A stretch of 64,000 bases of DNA from Bacteroidales bacterium (GCA_004554455.1 SFMG01000003.1:49985-113984); one strand, 5' to 3'. Positions 18,520-28,313 are shown, counted from the first letter of the stretch. Made by a program: numbers and translations. Notes: generated by a model not told the origin, from the letters alone.

Positions 18520-20253
18520 CTATTCCATCGAACGTATTTCTGCTTCAAGGCTGCGGAGCTCCTCCTTGGCCTTGGCTATTCTCTCCTCCATCTGACGGAT
18601 AAGAGGTTCGGCATTCTTGCTCCTTGCGAAGAAGCCGAGATTGTTCTCATACGTTACTATATCCTGTTCCAACTGGTTATACTTCTTGACGAGACGCTCC
18701 TTTTCAGTCATAGGAGTCCTCTCAGGCCTCTGACGGCGGGATGCCCCGCGACCGGCATTGAACTTGGCCATTGCCTCGCGGTAGGCCTGCGCAATCCTGT
18801 CCTTCTCCTTGAAAGGAACGAAGCCTATGGCCTGCCACCTCTCGGAGAATTTTGAGCCTGCCTCCGCATCCGCCTCTGCGTCACCGCTGAGTTCATACGC
18901 GTTGATTTCCGCAATGAGGCGCTGCTTTGCCTTGAGGTTGCCGTAGTAGTCGTTGGCGTCCTTAGGCTGTTTGTCCCTGGCCTCGAAGAAACTGTCGCAG
19001 GCGGCACGGAACCTCTTCCAGAGCGCATCCGACTTCTGGCGCGGAACCGCACCTATTTCCTTCCACTGCTTCTGCAGGTCTATGAGCGTATCGGCAGTAG
19101 CCTTCCAGTCCGTGCTGTCCTTGAGGGCCTCGGCCTGTTCGCATATAGCCAGCTTGCGCGCGAGATTCTCGTTGATGCTCTCCTTGAAGCCTGCATAGAA
19201 CTCCTTCTTCCTGGCGAAGAAGGCGTCACAGGCGGCGCGGAATCGGTCATATATCTTCTGATTGTCCTTCTTCGAGGCGAAGCCTATGCCCCTCCATTCC
19301 TTCTGTATTTCCTCGAGGGCCTTGGTGGCGGCGTTCCATTCGTTGGCATTCGCCATTTCGGCTGCGGCTATGGCCTCGGCCTTCTCGCAAAGGGCGGTCT
19401 TGGCCACAAGGTTGGCCTCCTGCTGCTCCTTAAGTCCCTCGAAGTGAGCCTGATAGTTGCGGTTTATCACGGCGGTTGCCGCCTTGAAACGCTCCCAGAT
19501 GCTCTCACGGTACTGCTTCTCCACAGGACCGTAATCCTTCCACTGCTCGTGGAGTTTCTGCAGCTCACGGAAGGCCTCTACCACGTCGCTGCGCTGTGCA
19601 AGGGCCTCGGCCTCCTCGCAAAATGCGGTCTTGGCCTCGAGGTTCTTCTTGAAATCGAGGTCACGGAGTTCGCGGTTGATATTCACCATATCATAGAACT
19701 GCTCCACATAGAGCTGGTAGGTCTCGTTGAGATTCCTGAAGTTCTGCACCGGTACGGGTCCTACGGCTTTCCACCGATCCTGGATAGACCTGAACTCAGG
19801 GAAGGTAACCTTCACGTCCTCCTGCTTTTCGAGCAGCTGCTTGAGGTCTTCTATCACGGCCTGCTTGAGGGAGAGATTCCTCTCCCGCTCAGCCTCCTGA
19901 GCCTTGTTGTATTCTGCCTTTTCCTTCTTGAAGGCGTTATAATAGGCCTTGAAGGCCTCTTCTATTCCGGTAAACGGATTCTCCTCAGCGGATTCCGGGT
20001 CTATGCCGGCCTCTGACTTGGCCTTGATGAGCTTCTTGTAGAAAGCGGACTTGATGGCGTCCGCCTCTTTCGCGCGCTGCATTCTGTCTTCGCTCTTGGC
20101 CAGCTGCTCGAAAGCTGCGACCAGCTCCGGGATACCCATTTCCTGATAATTCACTGCTGCAGCCTCGACGACTGGCGCCATCTCTGCAGGCTCTGGTACA
20201 TCTGAAGGCACGTTTGCTTCCACGTTAACTTCAGGGATGATCTCTTCACTCAT
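18520..20253 (-). CDS. DUF349 repeat protein
   Basis: A 577-residue, highly charged, helical cytoplasmic protein. It contains five DUF349-type repeats, each with an LQ(x)nW...G(P/A)V core followed by W-x-RF-x-A, between about residues 150 and 500, and ends in a coiled coil. The frame is open 18 codons further upstream, but MSEEIIPEVN is the natural start. Proteins with DUF349 repeats are widespread in Bacteroidetes; some relatives bind nucleic acid or ribosomes, which remains inference here. It heads the operon with yidC and yggS, from a TATATTTG promoter. Confidence 0.85.
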   Translation of the reverse strand: MSEEIIPEVNVEANVPSDVPEPAEMAPVVEAAAVNYQEMGIPELVAAFEQLAKSEDRMQRAKEADAIKSAFYKKLIKAKSEAGIDPESAEENPFTGIEEAFKAYYNAFKKEKAEYNKAQEAERERNLSLKQAVIEDLKQLLEKQEDVKVTFPEFRSIQDRWKAVGPVPVQNFRNLNETYQLYVEQFYDMVNINRELRDLDFKKNLEAKTAFCEEAEALAQRSDVVEAFRELQKLHEQWKDYGPVEKQYRESIWERFKAATAVINRNYQAHFEGLKEQQEANLVAKTALCEKAEAIAAAEMANANEWNAATKALEEIQKEWRGIGFASKKDNQKIYDRFRAACDAFFARKKEFYAGFKESINENLARKLAICEQAEALKDSTDWKATADTLIDLQKQWKEIGAVPRQKSDALWKRFRAACDSFFEARDKQPKDANDYYGNLKAKQRLIAEINAYELSGDAEADAEAGSKFSERWQAIGFVPFKEKDRIAQAYREAMAKFNAGRGASRRQRPERTPMTEKERLVKKYNQLEQDIVTYENNLGFFARSKNAEPLIRQMEERIAKAKEELRSLEAEIRSME

Positions 20254-20281
20254 TTTGGAGTCAATTTGTTGGTTTAACTCG

Positions 20282-20340
20282 CAAATATACCTATTTTTTG
20301 CATACACTTTCAGTTTTACGCAGACAAATTGCTATTTTTG
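20282..20340. promoter_or_regulatory. Divergent promoters of DUF349-yidC and trmD
   Basis: Minus strand: TATATTTG at 20,282-20,289, 29 bases upstream of the DUF349 start. Plus strand: TATTTTTG at 20,333-20,340, 30 nt upstream of trmD. Confidence 0.55.
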
Positions 20341-20369
20341 CAGGCGGATAACCAAAATCGGAAGCGTAA

Positions 20370-21053
20370 ATGAGAATAGACATAATTACCGTAGTGCCTG
20401 AGTTGCTGGAAAGCCCGCTGAGCCATTCCATCGTGGGAAGGGCGAGGAAGAAGGGAATAGTAGAAATAGAGGTCCACAACCTGCGCAAATACGGCAAGGG
20501 TCCGCGCCTCCAGGTGGACGACTACAGCTACGGCGGGGATGCCGGAATGGTCCTTATGGTCGAGCCGGTTTACCGTATGATCGAAGAGCTGAAGGCGGAG
20601 CGCGACTACGACGAAGTGATATACCTCTCCCCTGACGGAGAGATCCTTACTCAGGGCATAGCCAACGAGCTCTCGCTCAAGGGGAATCTGATTCTGCTCT
20701 GCGGCCACTACAAGGGTATAGACAACCGCATACGCGAACATCTGGTCACCAGGGAGATATCCGTGGGAGACTATGTTCTCAGCGGCGGAGAGATTCCGGC
20801 AGCCATACTGGCCGATGCCATTGTGCGCCTGATTCCCGGCGCTCTGACCGACGAGACTTCCGCACTGAGCGACTGCTTTCAGGACGGGCTCCTTTCCAGT
20901 GAGATATACACCCGCCCCGCCGAATTCAACGGATGGAAAGTGCCGGACGTGCTCCTCAGCGGAAACCCAAGACTCATACGCGAATGGCAGGACGAAAATG
21001 CCCTCGCACGCACGCGTGAACGCCGTCCAGGCCTGCTTGATGAAAAATTTTGA
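20370..21053 (+). CDS. trmD: tRNA (guanine37-N1)-methyltransferase
   Basis: A 227-residue SPOUT-fold enzyme that methylates G37 next to the anticodon and prevents frameshifting. The trefoil-knot AdoMet segment [13 protein letters not shown] and the [13 protein letters not shown] motif are present, and the length is normal. It is a single-gene transcript with its own -7 box and an intrinsic terminator about 85 nt after the stop. Confidence 0.96.
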   Translation: MRIDIITVVPELLESPLSHSIVGRARKKGIVEIEVHNLRKYGKGPRLQVDDYSYGGDAGMVLMVEPVYRMIEELKAERDYDEVIYLSPDGEILTQGIANELSLKGNLILLCGHYKGIDNRIREHLVTREISVGDYVLSGGEIPAAILADAIVRLIPGALTDETSALSDCFQDGLLSSEIYTRPAEFNGWKVPDVLLSGNPRLIREWQDENALARTRERRPGLLDEKF

Positions 21054-21137
21054 TTTTCAGAAACAATCATTAACTTTGCGGCATACTACCGCATAATTAA
21101 GAGCCATCATGGCATAACACGACAACTATTTAACCGA

Positions 21138-21170
21138 GAGAAAACCCGCAGAGACTGCGGGTTTCTCTTT
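21138..21170 (+). terminator. Intrinsic terminator after trmD
   Basis: AAACCCGCAG pairs with CTGCGGGTTT around AGA; the stem is extended by GAGA/TCTC and followed by a run of T. The 21,054-21,137 stretch before it shows no gene. Confidence 0.9.
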
Positions 21171-21189
21171 TTTCTGAAACGGAGAAAAG

Positions 21190-22191
21190 CTACTCGAGAC
21201 AGCTGAGCACCCGGATCTGCTCTGGGAGTACCTCAAGACGGACAGGCACGGAGCCGATGGTCTCGCCGTCGATTTCAACGACTTCGGGATTCTGTTCCTG
21301 TGCCGCCGGCAGCACGACTATGCTGCTGCACTTGGCGAAGAGCAGTTCCTTGACAGAAGAAAGCTTGCCGGTGAAGAGATGACGCAGTTTAGAAAGGAGA
21401 AGGGGTATGGGAAGGCGCGGCACGACCATCATATCCAGTTTCAAATCGTCCACGACAGCATCAGGCACCTGGCGCATGCCTCCGCCGGAATACTGTCCGG
21501 TGCCGAAGGCAATGGAGAAGCAGTCGCCGCTGAAGAAAAGCTTTCCGTCGGCCCATATCTCGACAGGGAAAGAATAGAAATTGGCGATAACCTTCAGAAG
21601 GGCCTTCAGATAGAGCGAAGAGCCGGTCTTGCCGAGCCGCTTCTGCTCATTGACAATGGCGCAGATACGGGAATCGAAACCCACTCCGGCCACGTTCAGC
21701 ATATAGTCGGTGCGAATGGCGGGAGCCACGGCGGCCTCCTGCGGATCGCGGGTTTCGACACGGCTGACCCTGACGACGTCCTGGAGGTGGAATGACGAAG
21801 ATTTCATCAGATCCGCCACCCGGTCTATGTCACGGGGAACCTTGTGAGTCTTGATCCAGTCGTTGCCCGAACCGATGGGAATGACGGCAATGGCAATGTC
21901 CTGGAGATGCACGCTACCTGCAGGACGGGACTCATACCAGTGCATCAGGCCGCAGAAGAGTTCGTGTACCGTGCCGTCGCCGCCGACAGCAGCCAGATTG
22001 CGGTAGCCCTCATCGAGAGCCGCAGCGGCAAGTTCCTCAGCATGGCCGGGTCCGCAGGTCTCGACAGAGACATAGTCCAGGCCCTTCTCCCGGAAACATT
22101 TTTCAGCCTTTTTCCATTTGCTTATGGTCTTGCCGGAGCCGGCGTGTGGATTCACGATGATATACCACTTCTTGGAACAGTTCTCTGACAT
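21190..22191 (-). CDS. Diacylglycerol kinase-family lipid kinase
   Basis: A 333-residue protein of the DAGK catalytic/YegS family, which phosphorylates diacylglycerol, sphingoid or related lipids with ATP at the membrane. The N-terminal IIVNPHAGSGKT loop and the nucleotide-binding GGDGTVHE (residues 70-77) are diagnostic. The YegS-type C-terminal beta-sandwich follows (SIAFGTGQYSGGGM...). The frame is open 59 codons upstream, but that segment overlaps the promoter region. MSENCSKKWYIIVNPHAGSG starts correctly before the fold. Bacteroidales make sphingolipids, so a sphingoid-base substrate is possible. Confidence 0.88.
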   Translation of the reverse strand: MSENCSKKWYIIVNPHAGSGKTISKWKKAEKCFREKGLDYVSVETCGPGHAEELAAAALDEGYRNLAAVGGDGTVHELFCGLMHWYESRPAGSVHLQDIAIAVIPIGSGNDWIKTHKVPRDIDRVADLMKSSSFHLQDVVRVSRVETRDPQEAAVAPAIRTDYMLNVAGVGFDSRICAIVNEQKRLGKTGSSLYLKALLKVIANFYSFPVEIWADGKLFFSGDCFSIAFGTGQYSGGGMRQVPDAVVDDLKLDMMVVPRLPIPLLLSKLRHLFTGKLSSVKELLFAKCSSIVVLPAAQEQNPEVVEIDGETIGSVPVRLEVLPEQIRVLSCLE

Positions 22192-22211
22192 CAGTACACT
22201 TTTTGACCCGG

Positions 22212-22279
22212 CAAATGTAGCAAAGTATTTTCTGAAAATCACAAATTCGACCGACTTATAACTATTATTTGTATATTTG
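22212..22279. promoter_or_regulatory. Divergent promoters of the lipid kinase and parAB
   Basis: Minus strand: TACATTTG at 22,212-22,219, 20 bases upstream of the kinase ATG. Plus strand: TATATTTG at 22,272-22,279, 24 nt upstream of parA. Confidence 0.55.
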
Positions 22280-22303
22280 CCATGATAATGTCTAATTAGG
22301 AAT

Positions 22304-23080
22304 ATGGGAAAAGTCATAGCAATAGCCAACCAGAAAGGCGGCGTGGGCAAGACCACGACGGCAATCAACCTAGCCGCATCCCTGGCTGTCCTCGAGAAGA
22401 AGGTCCTGATAATAGATGCCGACCCTCAGGCCAACACCACATCGGGACTGAACTTCCCGCCGGACAACGACGAGAAGCGCACTCTCTACGAAGTGCTCAT
22501 TGCCGAGAGGGATATAGAGGATGTGCTGGTGGGCACTGAAATGGAGGGACTTCATCTCATACCTTCCCACATCAATCTCGTGGGCGCAGAAATAGAACTC
22601 CTGGACAGCGAGGAACGCGAAACCATACTCAAGAGACAGCTTGCCAAGCTGAGGGACAGCTACGATTTCATCATCATTGACTGCTCCCCTTCCCTCGGAC
22701 TGATCACCGTCAACGCCCTTACCGCGGCCGACTCGGTACTCATCCCGGTACAGCCTGAATTCTTCGCGCTCGAAGGCCTCGGCAAGCTGCTTCAGACCAT
22801 ACGTCTGGTCCAGGCCGGACCGAACCCGGAACTCACCATAGAGGGCTTTGTGGTAACGATGTTCGACGGCAGGACCAAGATTCACAGCCAGGTCGTCGCC
22901 CAGTTGCGCGAACACTTCGGAGAAATGGTGTTCAGCACTCTGATACAGCGCAACATACGCCTGAGCGAGGCGCCGTCCCACGGCAAGCCTATAGTCCTTT
23001 ATGACGTAATGTGCAACGGCACCTCGAATTACCTCAACCTGGCCAAGGAAATCCTCGCCCGCAACCCGGAAACAAAATAA
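22304..23080 (+). CDS. parA: Chromosome-partitioning ATPase ParA (Soj)
   Basis: A 258-residue ParA/MinD-type ATPase that drives chromosome segregation. The deviant Walker A KGGVGKTT (residues 11-18), the DADPQANTT segment and the IIDCSPSLG Walker B are clear. There is no N-terminal helix-turn-helix, so this is the chromosomal (Soj) type and not the plasmid ParA Ia type. It is followed 12 nt later by parB. I found no perfect parS site in the window. Confidence 0.95.
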   Translation: MGKVIAIANQKGGVGKTTTAINLAASLAVLEKKVLIIDADPQANTTSGLNFPPDNDEKRTLYEVLIAERDIEDVLVGTEMEGLHLIPSHINLVGAEIELLDSEERETILKRQLAKLRDSYDFIIIDCSPSLGLITVNALTAADSVLIPVQPEFFALEGLGKLLQTIRLVQAGPNPELTIEGFVVTMFDGRTKIHSQVVAQLREHFGEMVFSTLIQRNIRLSEAPSHGKPIVLYDVMCNGTSNYLNLAKEILARNPETK

Positions 23081-23092
23081 CAGCAGATACAG

Positions 23093-24025
23093 ATGGCAAA
23101 ACAGACACACGGACTCGGTAAAGGGCTCGAAGCCCTGCTGGGAGGCGGCGCAACGGACCCCTCGCAGTTCAGAAAGCCGGTCGGATACATAAACAAGGAC
23201 GTAGTCACCAGGGGCAAGCCCCTTTCATCCAACGGGGATATAGTCAGAATACCCGTGGATATGGTGGAACCGAATCCCTACCAGCCCCGAATGAGCTTTG
23301 ACAACGAGGCTCTGAACGAACTGGCCGACTCGATAAGGACACTCGGCCTCATCCAGCCTATCACAGTCAGGAGAAAATCGGACGACCGCTTCCAGATTAT
23401 CAGCGGCGAACGCCGTTTCAGGGCCTGCCGGCTCTGCAATATGGAGATGGTTCCGGCCTACGTCATGGAGGCGAATGACCAGGGTATGCTGGAAATGGCC
23501 ATAGTCGAGAACATCCAGAGGGAGAATCTCGACCCTATCGAAGTCGCCATGAGCTACCAGAGACTGATAGACGAGTGCCGCCTCACCCAGGAGCAGATGG
23601 CAGAAAGGGTGGGCAAGAAGAGGGCATCCGTGACCAACACCCTGCGCCTTCTCCGCCTTCCGGCAAAGGTGCAGCACGACCTGAAGGTGGGTCTCATCAG
23701 CGTAGGACACGCCAAGGTCATACTCGGTGTCGATGACCCTTCCCTGCAGGAGAAGCTCTGCGACCTGGTGGTGCGGGACGGTCTCTCCGTCAGGCAGCTG
23801 GAAGAGAAGTTGCGCAAGCTTATGAACACCGGAGAAAAGGACGAGAGCCAGGTGCGTGAGCTTCCGGAACACTGCTACAGGGTACTGGAGATCATGGGCA
23901 AATATTTTGACAACAACATATCGCTGAAAAGGAATGACGCCGGCAAAGGTTCCATGACCATCAGGTTCGGAAACGACGCCGAGATGCAGCGTTTCCTGCA
24001 GGCGCTCGAGAACGCCAAGCTTTAG
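23093..24025 (+). CDS. parB: Chromosome-partitioning protein ParB
   Basis: A 310-residue parS-binding CTP switch protein. It begins with the Spo0J/ParB hallmark GLGKGLEALLGG. The ParB/sulfiredoxin domain has NPYQPR and the CTP/arginine patch ISGERRFRA, the central helix-turn-helix spans about 140-190 (LTQEQMAERVGKKRASVTN), and a C-terminal dimerisation region follows. It lies between parA and a DUF5683 gene, the usual Bacteroidetes order, with a one-base gap to the latter. Confidence 0.95.
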   Translation: MAKQTHGLGKGLEALLGGGATDPSQFRKPVGYINKDVVTRGKPLSSNGDIVRIPVDMVEPNPYQPRMSFDNEALNELADSIRTLGLIQPITVRRKSDDRFQIISGERRFRACRLCNMEMVPAYVMEANDQGMLEMAIVENIQRENLDPIEVAMSYQRLIDECRLTQEQMAERVGKKRASVTNTLRLLRLPAKVQHDLKVGLISVGHAKVILGVDDPSLQEKLCDLVVRDGLSVRQLEEKLRKLMNTGEKDESQVRELPEHCYRVLEIMGKYFDNNISLKRNDAGKGSMTIRFGNDAEMQRFLQALENAKL

Positions 24026-24026
24026 G

Positions 24027-25019
24027 ATGCGCCTCCGCAGAATCATAGCGACAGCAATCTGTGCATTCCTGTGCCCTGTCCTGGCTCAGGCCCAGTTCAA
24101 GGAACAGGCCTTCACGCAGAGCTATGTCGATGAGAACGACAGCACGGCATTTAAGGACAGCACGGACAAACTCTTTTCCTTCAAGGAATATTTCGGGGCC
24201 CTCGGCCACAAGAACACGATGAAGATAGGCAATATGTTCGCCGGCTCCGTCGTGCTTCCGGGTACTGCCCAGATCTACAACAGACAGTACTGGAAGCTGC
24301 CGATCATATACGGAGGACTTGCGGCCTTCGCGGGCTCCGGAGGCTACTATCTCGGCAGATACCAGAAGACGGTCAAGGCCGAAGCGGCCTGGCAGGCTGA
24401 CAGGAACGCCTTCCTCGAAGCCAATCCCGGACTGAGCTACGATGTGCCCCAGCCCTTGCTCGACACCCGTTCCAAAACTATGGGAACCTGGCTTATGGTG
24501 GGCGCCGGAGTGGTTTACTGGGCATCGCTGATGGACGGCGTGGCCAGCTACAAGAGCGACCAGGCCCCACTTCCGGGAAGGGCGACCCTCTATTCCATAC
24601 TGCTTCCCGGCCTCGGACAGGCGTATAACGGGGAATACTGGAAGATTCCCGTCTATTACACGGGACTGATGATCTCCGGCTACTGCCTTTACAACTTCAA
24701 TCTCAACTACAGGAGATTCAAGAACATACACAATATGGCTACCAATCCGGACCTGGAATACGACGGCTCCATCAGCGGCGAAACAGCAAAATACTACAGG
24801 GATGTTTACCGCCGCTACCGCGACTATTCCATCGTTGCAACCGTAGCCGTATATCTGCTGCAGGTCATCGATGCGAACGTCTTCGCATATATGCATGACT
24901 TCGAAGTAAACGACAACCTCACCCTCGACATCAGTCCTACCATAATAAACCCGGACAACTGCTACGCTTTCAACCCATCCCAGAGTGCGGTAGGGCTCAG
25001 TCTGGGACTCCGCTTCTGA
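24027..25019 (+). CDS. DUF5683 membrane protein
   Basis: A 330-residue envelope protein with a signal peptide (cleaved about AQA-Q) and several hydrophobic segments near 70-100, 155-175 and 190-215. It contains two copies of a P-G-x-G/A-Q-x-YN-xx-YWK-x-P-x-Y motif (LPGTAQIYNRQYWKLPIIY and LPGLGQAYNGEYWKIPVYY), the feature of DUF5683. The function is unknown. It starts one base after parB and is followed two bases later by a murein transglycosylase. The Bacteroidetes parA-parB-DUF5683-MltD order is conserved and suggests a role linking segregation to wall or envelope growth, which is inference. Confidence 0.88.
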   Translation: MRLRRIIATAICAFLCPVLAQAQFKEQAFTQSYVDENDSTAFKDSTDKLFSFKEYFGALGHKNTMKIGNMFAGSVVLPGTAQIYNRQYWKLPIIYGGLAAFAGSGGYYLGRYQKTVKAEAAWQADRNAFLEANPGLSYDVPQPLLDTRSKTMGTWLMVGAGVVYWASLMDGVASYKSDQAPLPGRATLYSILLPGLGQAYNGEYWKIPVYYTGLMISGYCLYNFNLNYRRFKNIHNMATNPDLEYDGSISGETAKYYRDVYRRYRDYSIVATVAVYLLQVIDANVFAYMHDFEVNDNLTLDISPTIINPDNCYAFNPSQSAVGLSLGLRF

Positions 25020-25021
25020 GA

Positions 25022-26419
25022 ATGAAAATGACTGAAAAAAGCATACTGGCGCTGCTGCTGTGCGCATTCATATCATCCGCGAACATATCACTGGCCCAGA
25101 GCAAGGCTCAGCTGAAAGGTGAAAACGAAGTGCTGAAAGAGAAACTCGACTCTCTGACAAAGCTCGTGCAGCACTACGAACTCAATCTGCAGGAGAGTCA
25201 GGCCCGGCTCGAGGAGGCGTTGCGGCGTGAAGAGGAAGCCAGCCGCAAAGGGCTCCCCAATGCCGCCAACAGCATGGAAGCGACGGACAGTCTGCTGAGC
25301 AGGTGGTATATGATGGGCAGCGAGGAGGACGAGGACGTGGAACTCGAAAACGTGGACTCGATACTCTTCGATTCCGATGTCCCGGATTCGGTGTACATAC
25401 GGCGCATAAAGGATATGAACTGCTTCATACAGCTTGCCTACAACGACGTCGTGCGCAACTATATAATATTGTATTCGAAAAAATACAGCAGGAATATGGG
25501 CAGGCTGCTCGGCCTCTGCGAGTTCTATATGCCGTCCATACGCGAGTGCTTCAACCGCTACGGCCTGCCCGAAGAGCTGGCGATGATGGCATTGATCGAA
25601 TCCCACCTCAACCCCCAAGCGACCTCGAGAGCCGGGGCCAAGGGTATGTGGCAATTCATGTACCCCACCGCAAAGAAATACGGGCTTACGATCAATTCCT
25701 TCGTGGACGAGAGAATGGACGTCAGCAAATCTACGGATGCCGCAGCCCGCTACCTGAGGGACGCGTACAAGATTTTCGGCGACTGGAACCTCGCCATATC
25801 GTCCTACAACTGCGGAGCCGGCAACGTGCGCAAGGCGATAGCCCGCAGCGGCGGCAAGACCGGCTTCTGGGACATATATCCCTACCTGCCCCACGAAACC
25901 AGGGGCTATGTGCCCGCCTTCGTAGGCGCCCTCTATGCCACTCACTATCACAAAGAGCACGGAATCGAGGTACAGCCTGCTGGACTGCCTGTGCACGTGG
26001 ACACGTTCCATGTAAACAAGATGCTGCATTTCAAGCAGTTGCACGATGTGGTAGGAGTCAGCGAAGAGGAACTGCGGAAGATAAACCCCCAGTATCCGCA
26101 CGACATCGTGCCGGGCAACCAGCGCAGCTATGTGCTGCGTCTGCCTCACGAATATACTCAGCGCTACATTGAATTCGAGGATTCCGTCTATCGCTACCAG
26201 GCCGACACACTCTTCTCTCCGGTAAACATAAAGAAGATTGAGGACGGAGCCACGGGCAGCGGGGAGCGCATAGTCTATACGGTCAAGAGCGGCGACACCC
26301 TGGGTCATATCGCAGCCCGCTACCACACCAACGTAAAGGCTCTCCAGAGGTGGAACAATCTCAAAACCACCAATCTGAGAATAGGACAGAAGATTTACAT
26401 CTATCCGGGCCGGCGCTAG
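25022..26419 (+). CDS. MltD-like lytic murein transglycosylase with LysM
   Basis: A 465-residue exported cell-wall enzyme. After a signal peptide and a coiled coil (about 30-75) comes a family 1 lytic transglycosylase domain with catalytic E193 in ALIESHLNPQA, followed by AKGMWQFMYPTAKKYGL and the late SYNCGAGNVRKAI. The C-terminus holds a clear LysM (YTVKSGDTLGHIA, about 418-463), and a weaker LysM-like segment precedes it (about 330-385). It cleaves peptidoglycan to the anhydro-muropeptide form. It is the last gene of the parAB operon, and its end overlaps the convergent HhH protein by four bases. Confidence 0.93.
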   Translation: MKMTEKSILALLLCAFISSANISLAQSKAQLKGENEVLKEKLDSLTKLVQHYELNLQESQARLEEALRREEEASRKGLPNAANSMEATDSLLSRWYMMGSEEDEDVELENVDSILFDSDVPDSVYIRRIKDMNCFIQLAYNDVVRNYIILYSKKYSRNMGRLLGLCEFYMPSIRECFNRYGLPEELAMMALIESHLNPQATSRAGAKGMWQFMYPTAKKYGLTINSFVDERMDVSKSTDAAARYLRDAYKIFGDWNLAISSYNCGAGNVRKAIARSGGKTGFWDIYPYLPHETRGYVPAFVGALYATHYHKEHGIEVQPAGLPVHVDTFHVNKMLHFKQLHDVVGVSEEELRKINPQYPHDIVPGNQRSYVLRLPHEYTQRYIEFEDSVYRYQADTLFSPVNIKKIEDGATGSGERIVYTVKSGDTLGHIAARYHTNVKALQRWNNLKTTNLRIGQKIYIYPGRR

Positions 26420-28221
26420 TGGCGCGACTTCTCTCCTACCCTGTGGCGCAGGTCTGCGCTCAGCTGCAGCCGCAATTCGAATTTGCCTACCCTGTCCCTG
26501 TTCACTTCAAAGAGACTGCCCTTGCGCGGATAAAGCAGCATATTTCCATACAGATGCAGACGCAATCCCGCCTTCAGCCTCAGACCGCCCAGAAAAGAGG
26601 TCCAAAGTCCGCGTCCGTACATCGCAGGCACATTGAAGCTGCCGGGAACGTCGCGCTGGCTGCAATATATCCTGTCCTCCCACGCATCGACGTGAAAGGC
26701 GCCCTGCCGCAAATAGAGCGAGAGTTCTGTACCTCCCGGGAAGAGGAAACGGCGGCCCGCTTCAACGAAACAGAGGTAGGACATATCTCTGCAATGGACC
26801 AGATCCAGCCTGCCTTTAAGCATATTTGCGCCGTCGTCGAAGGCCAGTTCGCTACGCATATTCACGCGCAGGGCATATTTCTCCCAGCCGCGGAAGCGGA
26901 AATCCGCACGCGTGGAGAGGCATAGCACGGGCAGACAGTCCCATTTCCACATACAGAGGGCCCTGTATTGCACCGAGCGGCCGGGAGCGAAGCCGTCCTG
27001 CAGTTTCGAAGGCCTGAACGCGGCATCGGCGGCTATATTGACAAGATGCTTACGGTTGTCAGAATATATATCCATAAGCAGGGAGACGCCGTGTTCGTCG
27101 CGGCAACGGCTGGAGCTGCGCAGGGCGGCGGAAAAACTGTCCGGCCAGTCGGAAGGATAGTAGCGGAGCACCGTGGCCGCAGTAGCATTCGGGAAGGGCG
27201 AAAAACGCAGTCCCAGGACGGCAGCGGCCCTGAGGGCGAAGAAATCGAAGGCGGATTCGGCGAAAATGTCCATCCCGCGCAGGTTCAGGCGCAGGTCTGC
27301 CGAGGCCTTGCATTCCGTCGCGGAGGCCAGGGCCGTAAAGCCGAACTGTCCGCTACGCAGGTATATGCTGTAATTCGCGGCTCCGACTCCCGGATGCGCG
27401 ACGCAGGCGGAGAGGCTGCCGGAACTGCGACGCCCCTCGAAACTGAAGCTTGCGGCCGCTCCGAGCAGAGCGCTGCTTTCTCCTGAGAAAGCGTCATATC
27501 CCCTGTAGGGCGAGATGAGCGTGGGATTTTTGGAGACGGACGAGGCCGTGGACAGGGAGGATGGCGAGAAGCCGCTCCAAAGAGCGAGTCCCTGTCCGAA
27601 ACGGCAGTTGAAGGCCCCCAGGACCAGGGTGGAAAGGCGGGAAGGACCCTCGTAACTGAGGTAAAAGGAAGAGCTCTCCGGAGGGAAGGCCTTGGAGCCG
27701 TATGCCTCTTTCAGGGCTATGCCGGCCTCGTAGCGGCTGTCAAGGGATATGGCGTAGCGTCCGGAAAGAGCCCAGTCGTCAGCGCTGCTGCGGCGGTAGG
27801 AAGTCCTCAGCACAAAAGAGTGCTCCATACTGTGTCCGTCCGGGCTTCCCCTGCCCGGGATGTTTACGCTTTCAAGGGATACGAAAGGGCGCAATGCAGC
27901 GGTAAAGTTCTCTCCGAAGCCGTCCACGGCCGCAAGTTCCGTAAAGGAGAGCACATCTCCGCAGCGTCTGCGGTAATCCATCAGGCTGGCCACCCTGTAG
28001 GCGCTGAGAAGTCCGCTGGAGAGCAGACGCGAACGCGAGGCATTGTTCAACTGGAGCGGATGCTCAAGAAAGCGCAGATAGCGTTCGAGCTCGTCTGCAT
28101 CGAGTTCCTCGAGCGATGAGGCTCCGCTGAAAAGCAGTATGGACTGCTCAACCCCGTCCGTTCCGCCGGAACGCACCCCAGCCGGGAAGAGGGCTAAAAT
28201 CATCAGGCACAAAACAATCAT
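26416..28221 (-). CDS. Helix-hairpin-helix envelope protein with barrel-like C-terminus
   Basis: A 601-residue protein with a signal peptide (MIVLCLMILALFPAG...). Residues about 35-120 form an alpha-helical region with helix-hairpin-helix features of the ComEA type (SLEELDADELERYLRFLEHP, LLSSGLLSAYRVASLMDYR, AAVDGFGEN). The remaining 450 residues are rich in alternating aromatic strands (SFYLSYEGPS, FRFRGWEKYALRV), like an outer-membrane beta-barrel, and end in a basic tail. The open frame continues 70 codons upstream, but only the 28,221 start gives a signal peptide. Bacteroidetes carry many such HhH envelope proteins. A role in DNA uptake is possible but unsupported. Confidence 0.7.
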   Translation of the reverse strand: MIVLCLMILALFPAGVRSGGTDGVEQSILLFSGASSLEELDADELERYLRFLEHPLQLNNASRSRLLSSGLLSAYRVASLMDYRRRCGDVLSFTELAAVDGFGENFTAALRPFVSLESVNIPGRGSPDGHSMEHSFVLRTSYRRSSADDWALSGRYAISLDSRYEAGIALKEAYGSKAFPPESSSFYLSYEGPSRLSTLVLGAFNCRFGQGLALWSGFSPSSLSTASSVSKNPTLISPYRGYDAFSGESSALLGAAASFSFEGRRSSGSLSACVAHPGVGAANYSIYLRSGQFGFTALASATECKASADLRLNLRGMDIFAESAFDFFALRAAAVLGLRFSPFPNATAATVLRYYPSDWPDSFSAALRSSSRCRDEHGVSLLMDIYSDNRKHLVNIAADAAFRPSKLQDGFAPGRSVQYRALCMWKWDCLPVLCLSTRADFRFRGWEKYALRVNMRSELAFDDGANMLKGRLDLVHCRDMSYLCFVEAGRRFLFPGGTELSLYLRQGAFHVDAWEDRIYCSQRDVPGSFNVPAMYGRGLWTSFLGGLRLKAGLRLHLYGNMLLYPRKGSLFEVNRDRVGKFELRLQLSADLRHRVGEKSRH

Positions 28222-28305
28222 GGCGCAATATAGGAAAGAGGGAAAAGAGCATTGTTGTTTTACCCGAAATTCAATTTTTTTCTGTGATTTTTGAAAGGCG
28301 TAACC

Positions 28306-28313
28306 TATATTTG
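28306..28313 (+). promoter_or_regulatory. -7 box of hpt-adk
   Basis: TATATTTG, a full match to TAnnTTTG, lies 22 nt upstream of the hpt start. Confidence 0.5.

Noticed and set aside
22192..22368. N-terminal extension of the lipid kinase frame
   Set aside because: The extra 59 codons overlap the intergenic promoter region and the parA start. The conserved fold begins at MSENCSKKWYIIVNP.
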